DNA of 64,000 nt from positions 62,001-126,000 of the forward strand of contig NZ_JARUIU010000004.1 of the NCBI RefSeq assembly GCF_029667115.1. The letters are read 5' to 3'. The notes below the pieces were generated by a model. That model was not told where the DNA came from. It worked only from the letters and a program-made list of their open reading frames with translations, and ran no database searches. Position 1 is the stretch's first letter. Each line of letters starts with the position of its first letter. This document shows positions 8,407 to 17,161 of the stretch, in pieces. This stretch comes from Jeotgalibacillus sp. ET6 (GTDB taxonomy: Bacteria > Bacillota > Bacilli > Bacillales > Jeotgalibacillaceae). A program made the position numbers and the translations under genes.

Positions 8407-9471
8407 CTACTCGAGCTTGCTTACAGCTTCTGACATGAGTGTTAAGTACTCGTCAATGGAGTATTCAATCGAAAGCGTGCTTGGTGTTCCGGCTGCAGCT
8501 AGCGGTGTGTTATCTCCAATGATAACGACAGAGCCTCTTTCAATGGCCGGCACCTTTCCAAAGATCGGATCATTTTGAAGGGCCTCAAGCGTGTTCTCAT
8601 CTCCGTACGAAACCAGTACATCCGCATCATTCAGCATATCGGCATTTTCAGCACTTACTTCGATATAGAAGCTGTTAGGGTCTGTCATTTGGCTTGTAAT
8701 GCTTTCCGGGTATTCCATTTCAAGCTCTGTCAGGAATGCACCGCGCGGATCTCCTGGTGAGTAGATAAAGAATGAAGAGAGGTCAGCTGCATTCAAACTG
8801 AGAAATGCTGCAGTTTTCCCTTTAATTTCAGGATGCTCTTCCACTTTTTCAGCAATGAGCTGTTCTGTATCAGCAATGAGCTGTTCGCCTTCTTCTGCTA
8901 GTCCCATAGCCATTGAGTTATATGTAACCTGCTCGCGCCATGACGCAACCCAAGGACCTTCCTGATAAGCTACAACCGGTGCAATTTCGCTTAATGTGTC
9001 ATATTCCTCCTGCGTAATGCCTGAGTATGCAGCAAGGATCACATCCGGGTTTGTATCTGCAACGGCTTCAAAGTCCAGACCATCAGTGTCCTGGAAAATT
9101 GTCGGCGTTTCTCCGCCCAGTTCCTCAAGCTTCTCAGCTGTCCAAGGAAGCATGCCGCTGTCGTCCTGCACACCATAGTTTGCAGCAGAAAAACCAACAG
9201 GCACGACATCAAGTGCAAGCGCCACATCATGATTGGACCAGGCGATGGTTGCCACACGTTCCGGTTTTTCTTCGATAACCGTTTCACCAAGCGCGTGCTC
9301 AATCGTGATCGGGTACTCGGCTGATGATTCTTCCGTTGATGTTTCTGTATTGGAATCTCCCGAAGCTTCTGTTTCTTCTGTGGCTGTATCGTCTGAACAT
9401 GCAGCCAATGCAAGCATCAGCATCGCTGACATGGATACGGTAACTAATGAAGATTTTCTTTTTCTACTCAT
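8407..9471 (-). CDS. Siderophore-binding lipoprotein (FecB/FepB type)
   Basis: 354 residues. A lipoprotein signal peptide has lipobox LAAC with Cys near residue 25, then a Ser/Glu/Thr-rich linker. A periplasmic-binding domain begins near residue 53 (ITIEHALGETVIEEKPERVATIAW), the typical start of ferric siderophore receptors. It is anchored outside the membrane and delivers the ferric siderophore to the FecCD pair encoded downstream. First gene of the operon, 30 bases after a Fur box. Confidence 0.92.
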   Translation of the reverse strand: MSRKRKSSLVTVSMSAMLMLALAACSDDTATEETEASGDSNTETSTEESSAEYPITIEHALGETVIEEKPERVATIAWSNHDVALALDVVPVGFSAANYGVQDDSGMLPWTAEKLEELGGETPTIFQDTDGLDFEAVADTNPDVILAAYSGITQEEYDTLSEIAPVVAYQEGPWVASWREQVTYNSMAMGLAEEGEQLIADTEQLIAEKVEEHPEIKGKTAAFLSLNAADLSSFFIYSPGDPRGAFLTELEMEYPESITSQMTDPNSFYIEVSAENADMLNDADVLVSYGDENTLEALQNDPIFGKVPAIERGSVVIIGDNTPLAAAGTPSTLSIEYSIDEYLTLMSEAVSKLE

Positions 9472-9502
9472 TGCTTCTACACTTCCTCTATCTGTTTTTA
9501 AT

Positions 9503-9523
9503 TGATAACAATTATCATTATCA
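9503..9523. promoter_or_regulatory. Fur box upstream of siderophore operon
   Basis: TGATAACAATTATCATTATCA matches overlapping halves of the Fur 7-1-7 consensus (TGATAAT-N-ATTATCA). It lies about 30 bases upstream of the binding-protein start, where it would block transcription in iron-replete cells. Confidence 0.88.
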
Positions 9524-9700
9524 TTAATGTAAAGGCTTCCTCATTCATTGTCAACAAAATATTTAGAAAGAAGCATATTGAATTGGGTGAAATAAGGACC
9601 AAAAAACAAACGTACACAGGCTCAATAAGAAAAATAGTCTACTCAAAAAATAGTAAGAAGTAATGATAGTTAGGAGCAAATGTCTAAGGAATTTAAAAAA

Positions 9701-9730
9701 GGATCCTGAGACAAATTTGTCTCAGGATCC
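9701..9730. terminator. Perfect 30-bp palindrome heading an intergenic repeat
   Basis: GGATCCTGAGACAAA and TTTGTCTCAGGATCC are perfect reverse complements, preceded by A-rich and followed by TTGACC. It is terminator-like for the Dus gene, with the repeat copy lying between, and serves as the head hairpin of the repeat at 9731. Confidence 0.6.
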
Positions 9731-9868
9731 TTGACCGGTTCACTGCGCTTCAGGGGGACGCTTTCCTCAGGGACGGCGCTGAGCCTTTCCAGGGCCTTGC
9801 CCTGTATAGTCTCAGCTTGCCGTCAAATCCTGCTGGAGTCGCCGCCTTCCGCTCCGCTCACCTCATAC
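9731..9868 (+). repeat. 135-bp intergenic repeat, copy 1
   Basis: Runs from TTGACCGGTTCACTGCGCTTC to CGCTCCGCTCACCTC. Internal inverted parts are GCTGAG...CTCAGC enclosing CAGGGCCTTGCCCTG. The same sequence recurs at 13010, 15579 (opposite strand), 19687 (fragment) and 56617 (internally deleted). Confidence 0.85.
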
Positions 9869-9928
9869 TACCTATTGATATTGCCTCAGTTTTCTCAGTT
9901 ACACTGCTATATCCCAGCTTCCACAAGG

Positions 9929-10927
9929 TTACGAAACTGAAAATCCTTCTTCTTCTTTCATGCCATTCCTCGCCATAAATTCCGTAAGCAAATCACGGAC
10001 CTCGTCGGTTGTTTCTGTTTCCATCAGACGGTTTCTCAGTTCACCTGCGCCGCGGAATCCGCGTACGTAAATTTTGAAAAAGCGTCGAAGCGGTTTAAAC
10101 GGACGCGGTTCAAGTTCTTTTGAATACTTATCGTGAAGGTCAAGCTGAAGACGCAGGAGGTCAAGCAGTTCTTCACTCGTATGCTCTTTCTTTTCCTTTT
10201 CAAATGCGAACGGGTTTTGGAAAATCCCGCGTCCGATCATTACACCGTCAATGCCGTACTTTTCGGCAAGCTCAAGACCCATTTGACGGTCGGCAATATC
10301 ACCATTAATCGTCAAAAGCGTTTGTGGTGCCACTTCATCACGAAGTTTTTTGATCTCAGGGATCAGCTCCCAGTGTGCGTCGACATTACTCATCTCTTTT
10401 TTTGTTCGGAGATGAATGGAAAGATTGGCGATATCCTGCTCAAGAATATGCTTCAGCCAGTGGCGCCATTCGCCCACTTCCGTATAGCCGAGGCGTGTCT
10501 TCACGCTGACGGGTAGTCCGCCTGCTTTGGCAGCCTGGATGATTTCTGCGGCCACTTCCGGATGCCGGATCAGACCGGAGCCTTTTCCATTGGCTGCCAC
10601 GTTCTGTACAGGACAGCCCATATTGATATCCACGCCGCGATAGCCCATCTCTGCCATTCCAATGCTCATCTGGCGGAAATACTCAGGCTTATCACCCCAA
10701 ATGTGGGCAACCATTGGCTGCTCATCTTCTGTGAACGTCAGGCGGCCTTTCACGCTGTCTTTTCCTTTTGGATGACAGTAGCTTTCTGAATTCGTAAACT
10801 CTGTAAAAAACACATCAGGCCTTGCTGCTCCACTTACCACATGACGAAACACAACATCCGTCACGGCTTCCATGGGTGCCAGTACAAAAAACGGACGCGG
10901 CAGCTCAAGCCAAAAATTTTCTTTCAT
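9929..10927 (-). CDS. tRNA-dihydrouridine synthase family protein
   Basis: 332 residues, FMN-dependent TIM-barrel enzyme reducing uridines in tRNA. Evidence: the N-terminal [17 protein letters not shown], the catalytic-cysteine motif [21 protein letters not shown] near residue 105, VSVKTRLGY, and [16 protein letters not shown], which binds the FMN phosphate. The C-terminal helical domain contains [13 protein letters not shown]. It is single-gene; the ribosome binding site is weak (AAAGAAAGGG about 15 bases off). The Dus subtype cannot be fixed from sequence alone. Confidence 0.88.
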   Translation of the reverse strand: MKENFWLELPRPFFVLAPMEAVTDVVFRHVVSGAARPDVFFTEFTNSESYCHPKGKDSVKGRLTFTEDEQPMVAHIWGDKPEYFRQMSIGMAEMGYRGVDINMGCPVQNVAANGKGSGLIRHPEVAAEIIQAAKAGGLPVSVKTRLGYTEVGEWRHWLKHILEQDIANLSIHLRTKKEMSNVDAHWELIPEIKKLRDEVAPQTLLTINGDIADRQMGLELAEKYGIDGVMIGRGIFQNPFAFEKEKKEHTSEELLDLLRLQLDLHDKYSKELEPRPFKPLRRFFKIYVRGFRGAGELRNRLMETETTDEVRDLLTEFMARNGMKEEEGFSVS

Positions 10928-11306
10928 ATTCTATCTGAACCCTTTCTTTAAAGGGAAACATGTTCCCGAAAATAATATATGATTTGCCTTCATTTGAATG
11001 ACGAATAAAAATACAAAACTTCAATCAGTATCTACTTTACTGGGATCTCCTTAAAAGTGCAAGGGGACGAACCTTCGTGGCAATGATTCCCTTGGACACA
11101 TTATAAATGTGAAGTCTTTTAAAAAGAAATTCTAATTGGGAAAAATGAGTACGTATTTAAAAGGAGGCGAACGGTGTAAAATCATCCTATACATAAGGAT
11201 ATTCCAGGGTGCAACGACAGGTTGCGCCTTGGTGCGCGCAGAACTCGCTTTACTTCATTTGCTCGATCCATCCATACTGAACCTGTAAAGAAAGGCGTTG
11301 AATTAC
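10928..11306. other. 379-bp intergenic region with small hairpins
   Basis: No ORF with a ribosome binding site is seen. A nested hairpin pairs CAAGGG (11060) with CCCTTG (11089) around ACGAACCTTCGT, and another pairs GGTGCAAC with GTTGCGCC (11209-11230). Either could be part of an RNA leader for the XRE-type gene; I cannot assign a family. Confidence 0.3.
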
Positions 11307-11762
11307 ATGATTTTTAGTGAACGGTTAAAAAGTGAAAGAGAAAAAAAGGGGTGGTCTCAGGCTGAGCTTGCTGAAAAGATTCATGTCAGCCGTCAGTCCG
11401 TCTCAAAATGGGAGACAGGAAAAAACTATCCGAGCATTGAGGTAATCATGGATCTTAGTGATTTATTTGGCATTACGATCGATGAACTATTAAGGAGTGA
11501 TGCAGAATTGAAAGAAAAAGTGATCCAGGACAGCAAGCAGTTAGCGCATCCAAGGTGGAAGCTGCTGTTTGACAGTATGTTTTTAGTTGGCGCTTTCCTG
11601 CTCGTCTCAAAAATAATCATTATTGCGTTGAATTATTTTTTGGGAACCCAAATTCTCAACCTAGAGGGGGCGCCGAGATTTATCGCAAACTTTCTACCGC
11701 TTATATTAATGGTAGCAGGCGGCATTGGCAGTGACGCGTTGAAGGATAAGTATTCAGAGTAA
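11307..11762 (+). CDS. XRE-family regulator with C-terminal membrane segments
   Basis: 151 residues. A Cro/CI helix-turn-helix spans residues about 4-60 (WSQAELAEKIHVSRQSVSKWE). Two hydrophobic segments follow a linker (LLFDSMFLVGAFLLVSKII and FIANFLPLILMVAGGIG), so it is a membrane-tethered DNA-binding protein, a common Bacillota type of unknown signal. I choose ATG 11307 over the upstream TTG at 11298 because GAAAGG would be too close to the TTG. Convergent with the next gene and shares its terminator. Confidence 0.8.
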   Translation: MIFSERLKSEREKKGWSQAELAEKIHVSRQSVSKWETGKNYPSIEVIMDLSDLFGITIDELLRSDAELKEKVIQDSKQLAHPRWKLLFDSMFLVGAFLLVSKIIIIALNYFLGTQILNLEGAPRFIANFLPLILMVAGGIGSDALKDKYSE

Positions 11763-11784
11763 AGCTCTCTTCTATATGGATGCA

Positions 11785-11829
11785 AAAAACAGCATGACCA
11801 GCGATTACTCATCACTGATCATGCTGTTT
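11785..11829. terminator. Shared bidirectional terminator
   Basis: AAAAACAGCATGA pairs with TCATGCTGTTTTTA around a 21-base loop. It lies between convergent genes, and the end of the minus-strand ORF runs through it. Confidence 0.8.
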
Positions 11830-12269
11830 TTACGGATTCTCACATCCACATACCCCTGCTCGATCCGAACCTTCATATATTCATTTACCATTTCATCGTT
11901 TTCGCTCCATGGTACACGTACACTTGAGAGCATGTTCTCCTCGTCATCCAGAAAATCAAGGGATGTAATATCATGAAAGTTCAAAAGACGGCCAAGTATT
12001 TCAGGGCGGTCGTGGACGCGGTTACTGACTGGGTTGGCTGTGTACATACCTAGTGGTTCCGGCTGCTCCTCTGAGTTGTAGTTTAGTTCAGACTCGTCTT
12101 TCGTGCTGATTTGAAAATGAACATCGTCTGCATAAAACACATCATAATGTTCCCGGCTGTTCTCCCCTTTTTGGAGTGAATCGAAAGACAGTTTTTCAAA
12201 CCGGTCTGCTTTCAGGATAATCGATTCCAGGTTTTCAAACACAATTTCAACAAAGCGGTGATTTTTCAT
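11805..12269 (-). CDS. Hypothetical acidic protein
   Basis: 154 residues, no signal peptide or membrane segment, acidic overall (many Asp and Glu). The ATG follows GAGGAGG at good spacing. I recognise no domain. The sequence has an N-terminal beta-like stretch (RFVEIVFENLESIILKADR) and a C-terminal VDVRIRKNSMISDE encoded inside the shared terminator. Its size and acidity fit small immunity-like or regulatory proteins, but no partner toxin is adjacent, so no function is offered. Confidence 0.65.
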   Translation of the reverse strand: MKNHRFVEIVFENLESIILKADRFEKLSFDSLQKGENSREHYDVFYADDVHFQISTKDESELNYNSEEQPEPLGMYTANPVSNRVHDRPEILGRLLNFHDITSLDFLDDEENMLSSVRVPWSENDEMVNEYMKVRIEQGYVDVRIRKNSMISDE

Positions 12270-12455
12270 TTAGCTGCCTCCTCGGGCTGTCACTTATGAA
12301 TCTGGAAATCTCCGTAATAAAGTTTAAATCCATCCGTCGTTTCCGTGCAAATTGAGGTGAATCTATGGTAAATTTAACAGGAAAAGCAGTGAGAAAGGAA
12401 GAGTGAAATCGAAAATAAAATCACATTTACAACCGAACATACAACAGATGATTAC

Positions 12456-12950
12456 TTGAAGATGCAGGTTAAGAGGCTGAAGCTAAGCGGAGAACTCAGA
12501 AAGATAAAAAAGAGGGCTTCTATTCTTGGCATGATTCTCTCCATTTTGCTCATGTTGATTTATGGATTCTTCAACACCCTCCTTGGCTTGATTGCGTCCG
12601 TGATTATTATTGTGCTGATGGGCGTCTTATTTCCTGAGCTTATTGAAAAAACCATGGTTAAGAATTTACGCAGACAGGTCAGCATGCCAAACATGGATCA
12701 TGCCATCGGCAAGGCTGAATTTAAAATAGATGATTATTCACTCGTTAGAAAAATGAACTATTCATTACTTGAGTTTCGCTGGGATGGAATCATCCGCGTA
12801 TCAGAAGATGAAAAACATTATTATTTTTTCCTATCTAGAATTCAACCCCTGTTCATACCCAAAAAACCAGCTGGCCTGTCGCACACAGAGCAGTTAAAAC
12901 TAGAAAATAAAATTGAGCAGACGAGAAGAAGGATTAAGCTTGAGCATTGA
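12456..12950 (+). CDS. YcxB-like membrane protein, start uncertain
   Basis: The C-terminal part (about residues 85-160, with SLLEFRWDGIIRVSEDEKHYYFF) is typical of the YcxB-like family. Two hydrophobic segments at about 22-60 precede it. The same frame is open back to 12393 and encodes a family-like N-terminus (ITFTTEHTTDDYLK), but holds no ATG, GTG or TTG before 12456. A ribosome binding site (AAAGGAAG, 12394-12401) sits just before a GTG at 12403 in another frame. Either one base is missing after that GTG, or an ATC start is used, or the TTG at 12456 is real. Confidence 0.6.
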   Translation: MKMQVKRLKLSGELRKIKKRASILGMILSILLMLIYGFFNTLLGLIASVIIIVLMGVLFPELIEKTMVKNLRRQVSMPNMDHAIGKAEFKIDDYSLVRKMNYSLLEFRWDGIIRVSEDEKHYYFFLSRIQPLFIPKKPAGLSHTEQLKLENKIEQTRRRIKLEH

Positions 12951-13009
12951 TGATCCGCTGAGTAATTTTCATTAAATTGAGAGTCTAGACCATAAGTGTC
13001 TCAGGCTCT

Positions 13010-13145
13010 TTGACCGGTTCTCTGCGCTTCAGGTGGACGCTTTCCGCAGGGACGACGCTGAGCCTTTTCAGGGCCCTGCCCTGTAAAGTCTCAGCTTGCC
13101 GTCAAATCCTGCAGGAGTCGCCACCTTCCGCTCCGCTCCCCTCCC
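13010..13145 (+). repeat. 135-bp intergenic repeat, copy 2
   Basis: From TTGACCGGTTCTCTGCGCTTC to CGCTCCGCTCCCCTC; near-identical to copy 1 and in the same orientation, with GTCTCAGGCTCTT just before it as the residue of the head hairpin. The rest of 12951-13269 holds only a promoter-like AT-rich stretch before 13270. Confidence 0.85.
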
Positions 13146-13269
13146 CTCTTACCAAGAATTTATACACCCTCAAAAAGTAAACTTTTGAATGAATGTCGCA
13201 GATTTTTTACTTTCCATATCAAGAATAAATCCCCTTTGTTTTTGAAATATACTGGATTGGAGTGCATGA

Positions 13270-13836
13270 ATGTTGACAACCATCTATTTAGTCCGTCACG
13301 CCCATTCCATTTATTCGCCAGATGAGCTGAACCGTCCCTTATCCGAAAGAGGAAAGGAAGATGCAGTCAGGGTGACTTCGCTATTAAAATTGGAGAAGAT
13401 AGATACAGTGATTTCAAGCCCATATAAACGCGCGATTCAGACCGTTGAAGGAATTGCTCAGTATATAGAAAAAGAGATTAACATCGTTGAAGACTTCAGG
13501 GAACGGCTGCTTTCTGACAAACCTATCGAAGACTTTCAACACTCGATTTTAAAAGTTTGGGAGGATGCTGCGTTTTCATGGGAAGGCGGGGAATCCAACG
13601 TGACTGCTCAACAAAGAGGCGTTCAGGCGCTGTTTGAGGTGCTTGAAAAACACCAGGGTCAGCGTGTCGCAATCGGTACACATGGAAACATCATGGTGCT
13701 GATCATGAACTATTTTAATAAGCAGTATGATGTTAAGTTCTGGCGGGAACTTAAGATGCCGGACATCTATAAACTCAATTTTGAGGGCAAATCCCTGCTG
13801 CAGGTGGAGAGAGTGGAGTGTAAGCCATGTATATAA
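13270..13836 (+). CDS. Histidine phosphatase family protein
   Basis: 188 residues. The catalytic N-terminal motif is LVRHAHS (RHxH variant of RHG, residues about 7-13). The family also needs the arginine in ISSPYKRAIQT (about residue 56), the glutamate in EDFRERL and the second histidine in IGTHGNIM (about 137); all are present. Members dephosphorylate sugar phosphates, nucleotides or cofactors. It overlaps the HD-domain gene by 10 bases, so the two are coupled. The substrate is unknown. Confidence 0.85.
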   Translation: MLTTIYLVRHAHSIYSPDELNRPLSERGKEDAVRVTSLLKLEKIDTVISSPYKRAIQTVEGIAQYIEKEINIVEDFRERLLSDKPIEDFQHSILKVWEDAAFSWEGGESNVTAQQRGVQALFEVLEKHQGQRVAIGTHGNIMVLIMNYFNKQYDVKFWRELKMPDIYKLNFEGKSLLQVERVECKPCI

Positions 13837-14804
13837 AAGATGACATTTATGGTACTTTTAAGGTAGAAAGGGTTTTAGAAGAGCTGATCCTTAGTGAACC
13901 TCTTCAGCGGCTGAAAGGGGTGCACCAAGGCGGGGCAGGCTACCTGGTAAATGAAAAGTGGAACGTCACCCGTTATGAGCATTCCGTTGGCGTGATGCTG
14001 CTGATCCGCTTGCTTGGTGGATCATTGGAGGAGCAAATTGCCGGTCTGCTGCATGATGTATCGCATACCGCCTTTTCACATGTGGTGGATGCAGTTTTTG
14101 AAAATCAGGCAGAGGATTATCATGAAAAGATCTATACATCTGTTGTAAAAGAGTCGGTCATTCCGTCTATTTTGGCGAAGCATGGCTATCATTATGAGGA
14201 TATCCTGCTGGATGACAGTCAGTGGACGCTGCTTGAACAGCCGGCCCCAAAGCTGTGTGCGGACCGCGTGGATTATACGCTGCGGGATATGTACCGATAC
14301 GGCCATATTACGTTAACAGAAATCAGCCGCTTTTTGCAGGACGTAAAAGTTTTGGAGGGGGAAATGTTCCTTCAAAGCATCGAATCAGCCGAATGGATCG
14401 TCGAAACCTACTTTAAAGAGGTTGTTGGTTTCTTTATGGATCCATTAAACATCTACAGCAATGACAGACTGGCAAATCTATTAAAGATTGCTTTAACTAA
14501 GCATATACTTACAGCAGATGATTTTCTTGGTAAGGATGATGAGGTGCTGGCTAAGATTCGGGCATCACACGACAGGGAATTAATGACGCTGCTTAATCAA
14601 ATTAATCCAAATGTGCTGGTAAGAGAAGACAAGGCTCATTTTGATTTACATAGAAGGAATAAACTTCGCTTGCTTAACCCTTTTGTTTTCATTAACGGAC
14701 AAATTATTTCTGCATCAGAAGTGTCGAAAAATGTCGAGAAGATGCAGAAGGAAGCATATAAAATAGCGGTGGCAGGGGTTTATGTGAAGATCCTTTCGAG
14801 CTGA
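13827..14804 (+). CDS. HD-domain phosphohydrolase
   Basis: 325 residues. Metal-binding residues of the HD superfamily are clear: His in RYEHSVGVM (about 52), the HD doublet in AGLLHDVSHTAFSH (about 76-89) and the downstream Asp in CADRVDYTLRDM. It resembles the dNTPase-like HD group. Start overlaps the preceding phosphatase gene, suggesting linked roles in nucleotide or sugar phosphate turnover, which is inference. Confidence 0.85.
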   Translation: MYIKDDIYGTFKVERVLEELILSEPLQRLKGVHQGGAGYLVNEKWNVTRYEHSVGVMLLIRLLGGSLEEQIAGLLHDVSHTAFSHVVDAVFENQAEDYHEKIYTSVVKESVIPSILAKHGYHYEDILLDDSQWTLLEQPAPKLCADRVDYTLRDMYRYGHITLTEISRFLQDVKVLEGEMFLQSIESAEWIVETYFKEVVGFFMDPLNIYSNDRLANLLKIALTKHILTADDFLGKDDEVLAKIRASHDRELMTLLNQINPNVLVREDKAHFDLHRRNKLRLLNPFVFINGQIISASEVSKNVEKMQKEAYKIAVAGVYVKILSS

Positions 14805-14817
14805 GTGAGGAAGCTGA

Positions 14818-15450
14818 CTAACGCTGGAAAGCTTCTGTTTCAGAGTTCCTCTTGAGCAGTAACCTCGTACGTAAAAAGAAAATAGATAATATAATACCCC
14901 CTATGAATCCCCCGATGTGTCCTGCCTTGCTGATATCAGCTATAAAAAACGTTCCTGCAAAAGCCAGAATAATGAATAGGGAAATCATTGCTTTTTGATG
15001 GGTTGTAAAATATTCCGGTCTTAAAAAAAGTAAGACAAGGAAAACACCAAGAAAGCCGAATCCTAACCCGGATGAACCTGCTAATGGAGAAGGGTAGTCA
15101 GAAAATAAATAAATAATCAACCCAGCAAAAATACTTAGTGAAATACAACTTACCATAAATTTGAAACTACCCATCATTTCTTCTAAAGGCCGTGCAAAAA
15201 AGAACATAAAGGGGAGATTAATTATAAGATGAAACAAACTCATATGCCCAAGTGAATACGTAAAGAGGCGCCATACTTGTCCTTCACGGACTAGTTGCTG
15301 GTCATATGCGCCTAATCGAATACGAACTTCTTCATCGTAGCCTCCAAGCAATAAAGCACAAAGCGTGAAGATTATATAGATTAGTATAAAACTCATCGTT
15401 ACTGGAATCGTTTTTATGAATTCAAATTGCTTTCTCTTGACTATTAGCAT
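14818..15450 (-). CDS. Rhomboid family intramembrane serine protease
   Basis: 210 residues with about six hydrophobic segments. The catalytic serine lies in AGSSGLGFGFLG and the catalytic histidine in AGHIGGFIGG, both inside membrane helices; the oxyanion HxxxN is represented by HLIINLPFMFF. It would cleave membrane proteins within the bilayer. Single gene, convergent with the HD gene 14 bases away. No AAC or TPR extension as in larger rhomboids. Confidence 0.9.
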   Translation of the reverse strand: MLIVKRKQFEFIKTIPVTMSFILIYIIFTLCALLLGGYDEEVRIRLGAYDQQLVREGQVWRLFTYSLGHMSLFHLIINLPFMFFFARPLEEMMGSFKFMVSCISLSIFAGLIIYLFSDYPSPLAGSSGLGFGFLGVFLVLLFLRPEYFTTHQKAMISLFIILAFAGTFFIADISKAGHIGGFIGGIILSIFFLRTRLLLKRNSETEAFQR

Positions 15451-15578
15451 TTAAGGCACATCCTATTTTACGTTTTCGAGAATGGTATATCCATAATTTG
15501 TATTATAGTATATAATTGCCAATAGTTAAATACAGAAAGAGAACCAATGTAAGCGGGGGAACTAGTTATCTATAGAAA

Positions 15579-15713
15579 GAGGTGAGCGAAGCGGAAGGCG
15601 GCGACTCCAGCAGGATATGACGGCAAGCTGAGACTTCGCAGGGCAAAGCCCAAGAAGGCTCAGCGTCGTCCCTGCGGAAAGCGTCCGCTTGAAGTGCAGC
15701 GAACCGGTCGTTT
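15579..15713 (-). repeat. 135-bp intergenic repeat, copy 3 (inverted)
   Basis: Reverse complement of copies 1 and 2, from GAGGTGAGCGAAGCGGAAGG to GCAGCGAACCGGTC, followed by GTTTGTCCCGGGCT, a remnant of the head hairpin. It ends 16 bases from the stop of melA. Confidence 0.85.
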
Positions 15714-15728
15714 GTCCCGGGCTCGCTT

Positions 15729-17033
15729 TTATTTTGTCCAAGAAGGAAGCATATCGCCATGCGCTTCAATTAATTCATCACATAAACGAATAATGTCATC
15801 CATAGAAAGTTCAGCTGCAGTATGAGGGTCAAGCAGGGCCGCCTGGTAGATTTTTTCGGTTGATTCTGTCATAGCGGCTTCAATGGTTAGGAGCTGAGTA
15901 TTAATATTTGTACGGTTGAGTGCCGCCAGCTGCTCCGGTAACTCACCCATATAAGCCGGTGTAACACCGTTTCGGTTGGCAATACACGGCACCTCTACCA
16001 CTGCTTTTTCCGGCAGGTTGGAAATGAGTCCTCCCGTATTTAGTACATTGCCGGCAAACACGAAGGGGACATTTGTTTCCATGGCTTCAATTATGCGGGA
16101 ACCATATTCCTTTGAACGTTCATGGGTTAAGTTCTTTTCGTGCAGGAGGTCTTCTTTTGTTTTCAGCCAGCCGTTAATTTGTGCTTCGCAGCGCCTCGGG
16201 TATTCATCCAGCGGAATATTAAATCTGTCAATTAGTTCAGGATAGTTGGTTTTTATAAAATAAGGATGATACTCAGCGTTATGTTCAGAGGATTCAGTTA
16301 CATAGAAACCGAACTTGTCCATTAATTCATAACGAACCATGTCATGATGCATTGTTTTTTGTTTTTCTTTCGCTCTTTTTTTAATTTCAGGATAAAGGTC
16401 TTTGCCATTTGATTTAATTTCAAGAAGCCAGGCCATATGATTGATTCCGGCAATGCGCTCTTCAATGTTTTCATAAGGGATTTCTAGATCTCTTAATAAA
16501 TCCTTCGTGCATATCTGTACACTGTGGCATAAACCAACCATTTTCACCTTCGTATAGCGGGATATTGCTCCAGTTAATGCGGCCATGGGATTGGTATAGT
16601 TTAATAGCCAGGCATCGGGGCAAACCTCTTCCATGTCCTTGGCGATGTCCAGCATAACGGGAATAGTGCGCAGGGCTCGAAATAATCCTCCGATGCCAAT
16701 CGTATCAGCGATTGTCTGCTGAAGACCAAACTTTTTTGGAATCTCAAAATCAATGACGGTGCTCGGTTTATAGCCGCCAACCTGGATGGCATTGATTACA
16801 TATTTTGCTCCTTCTAGCGCTTCTTTCCGGTTCGAGTACGTCTTAATCGTCACGTCTGATCCTACTGTTCTTTTCAACGCATTCAATAGCACGTCAGATT
16901 CTGAAAGACGGTCTGGATCGATATCAAACAGGGCAAATTCAAATTCCTGCAGAGCAGGTGACAGCATGCAGTCCCCTAATACATTTTTAGTGAAAATCGT
17001 GCTTCCGGCTCCGATGAATGTAATCTTTTTCAT
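15729..17033 (-). CDS. melA: Alpha-galactosidase, glycoside hydrolase family 4
   Basis: 434 residues, equal to known MelA proteins. N-terminal NAD-binding motif FIGAGSTIFTKN (residues 5-16). GH4 metal ligands are Cys in GLCHSVQ (about 169) and His in GINHMAW (about 199). The family hydrolyses alpha-galactosides through an NAD-dependent redox step needing Mn. It is divergent from an AraC activator, and a cre-like sequence lies between them, as expected for a catabolite-repressed melibiose or raffinose gene. A related GH4 activity (alpha-galacturonidase) cannot be fully excluded. Confidence 0.88.
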   Translation of the reverse strand: MKKITFIGAGSTIFTKNVLGDCMLSPALQEFEFALFDIDPDRLSESDVLLNALKRTVGSDVTIKTYSNRKEALEGAKYVINAIQVGGYKPSTVIDFEIPKKFGLQQTIADTIGIGGLFRALRTIPVMLDIAKDMEEVCPDAWLLNYTNPMAALTGAISRYTKVKMVGLCHSVQICTKDLLRDLEIPYENIEERIAGINHMAWLLEIKSNGKDLYPEIKKRAKEKQKTMHHDMVRYELMDKFGFYVTESSEHNAEYHPYFIKTNYPELIDRFNIPLDEYPRRCEAQINGWLKTKEDLLHEKNLTHERSKEYGSRIIEAMETNVPFVFAGNVLNTGGLISNLPEKAVVEVPCIANRNGVTPAYMGELPEQLAALNRTNINTQLLTIEAAMTESTEKIYQAALLDPHTAAELSMDDIIRLCDELIEAHGDMLPSWTK

Positions 17034-17104
17034 TGTGACCCTCCCATAACATTTTCAGTTGATTATTTACTCCATATTAATTAAGGTAAATCTTATACCA
17101 AATA

Positions 17105-17119
17105 ATACAACGCTTTCAT
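17105..17119. promoter_or_regulatory. cre-like catabolite repression site
   Basis: On the minus strand ATGAAAGCGTTGTAT fits the CcpA cre consensus at most positions, lacking only the final C. It lies in the 128-bp gap between melA and the AraC gene, so it could repress either. Confidence 0.5.
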
Positions 17120-17161
17120 TTGGACAACAATGGTAAATAAAATGGGGAAGAGGGTAATATA

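Noticed and set aside
10133-10516. Plus-strand ORF opposite the Dus gene
   Set aside because: Antisense shadow of a clear enzyme gene, no ribosome binding site.
12950-13150. Insertion sequence at the repeats
   Set aside because: No transposase ORF or clear terminal inverted repeats; the element is too short.
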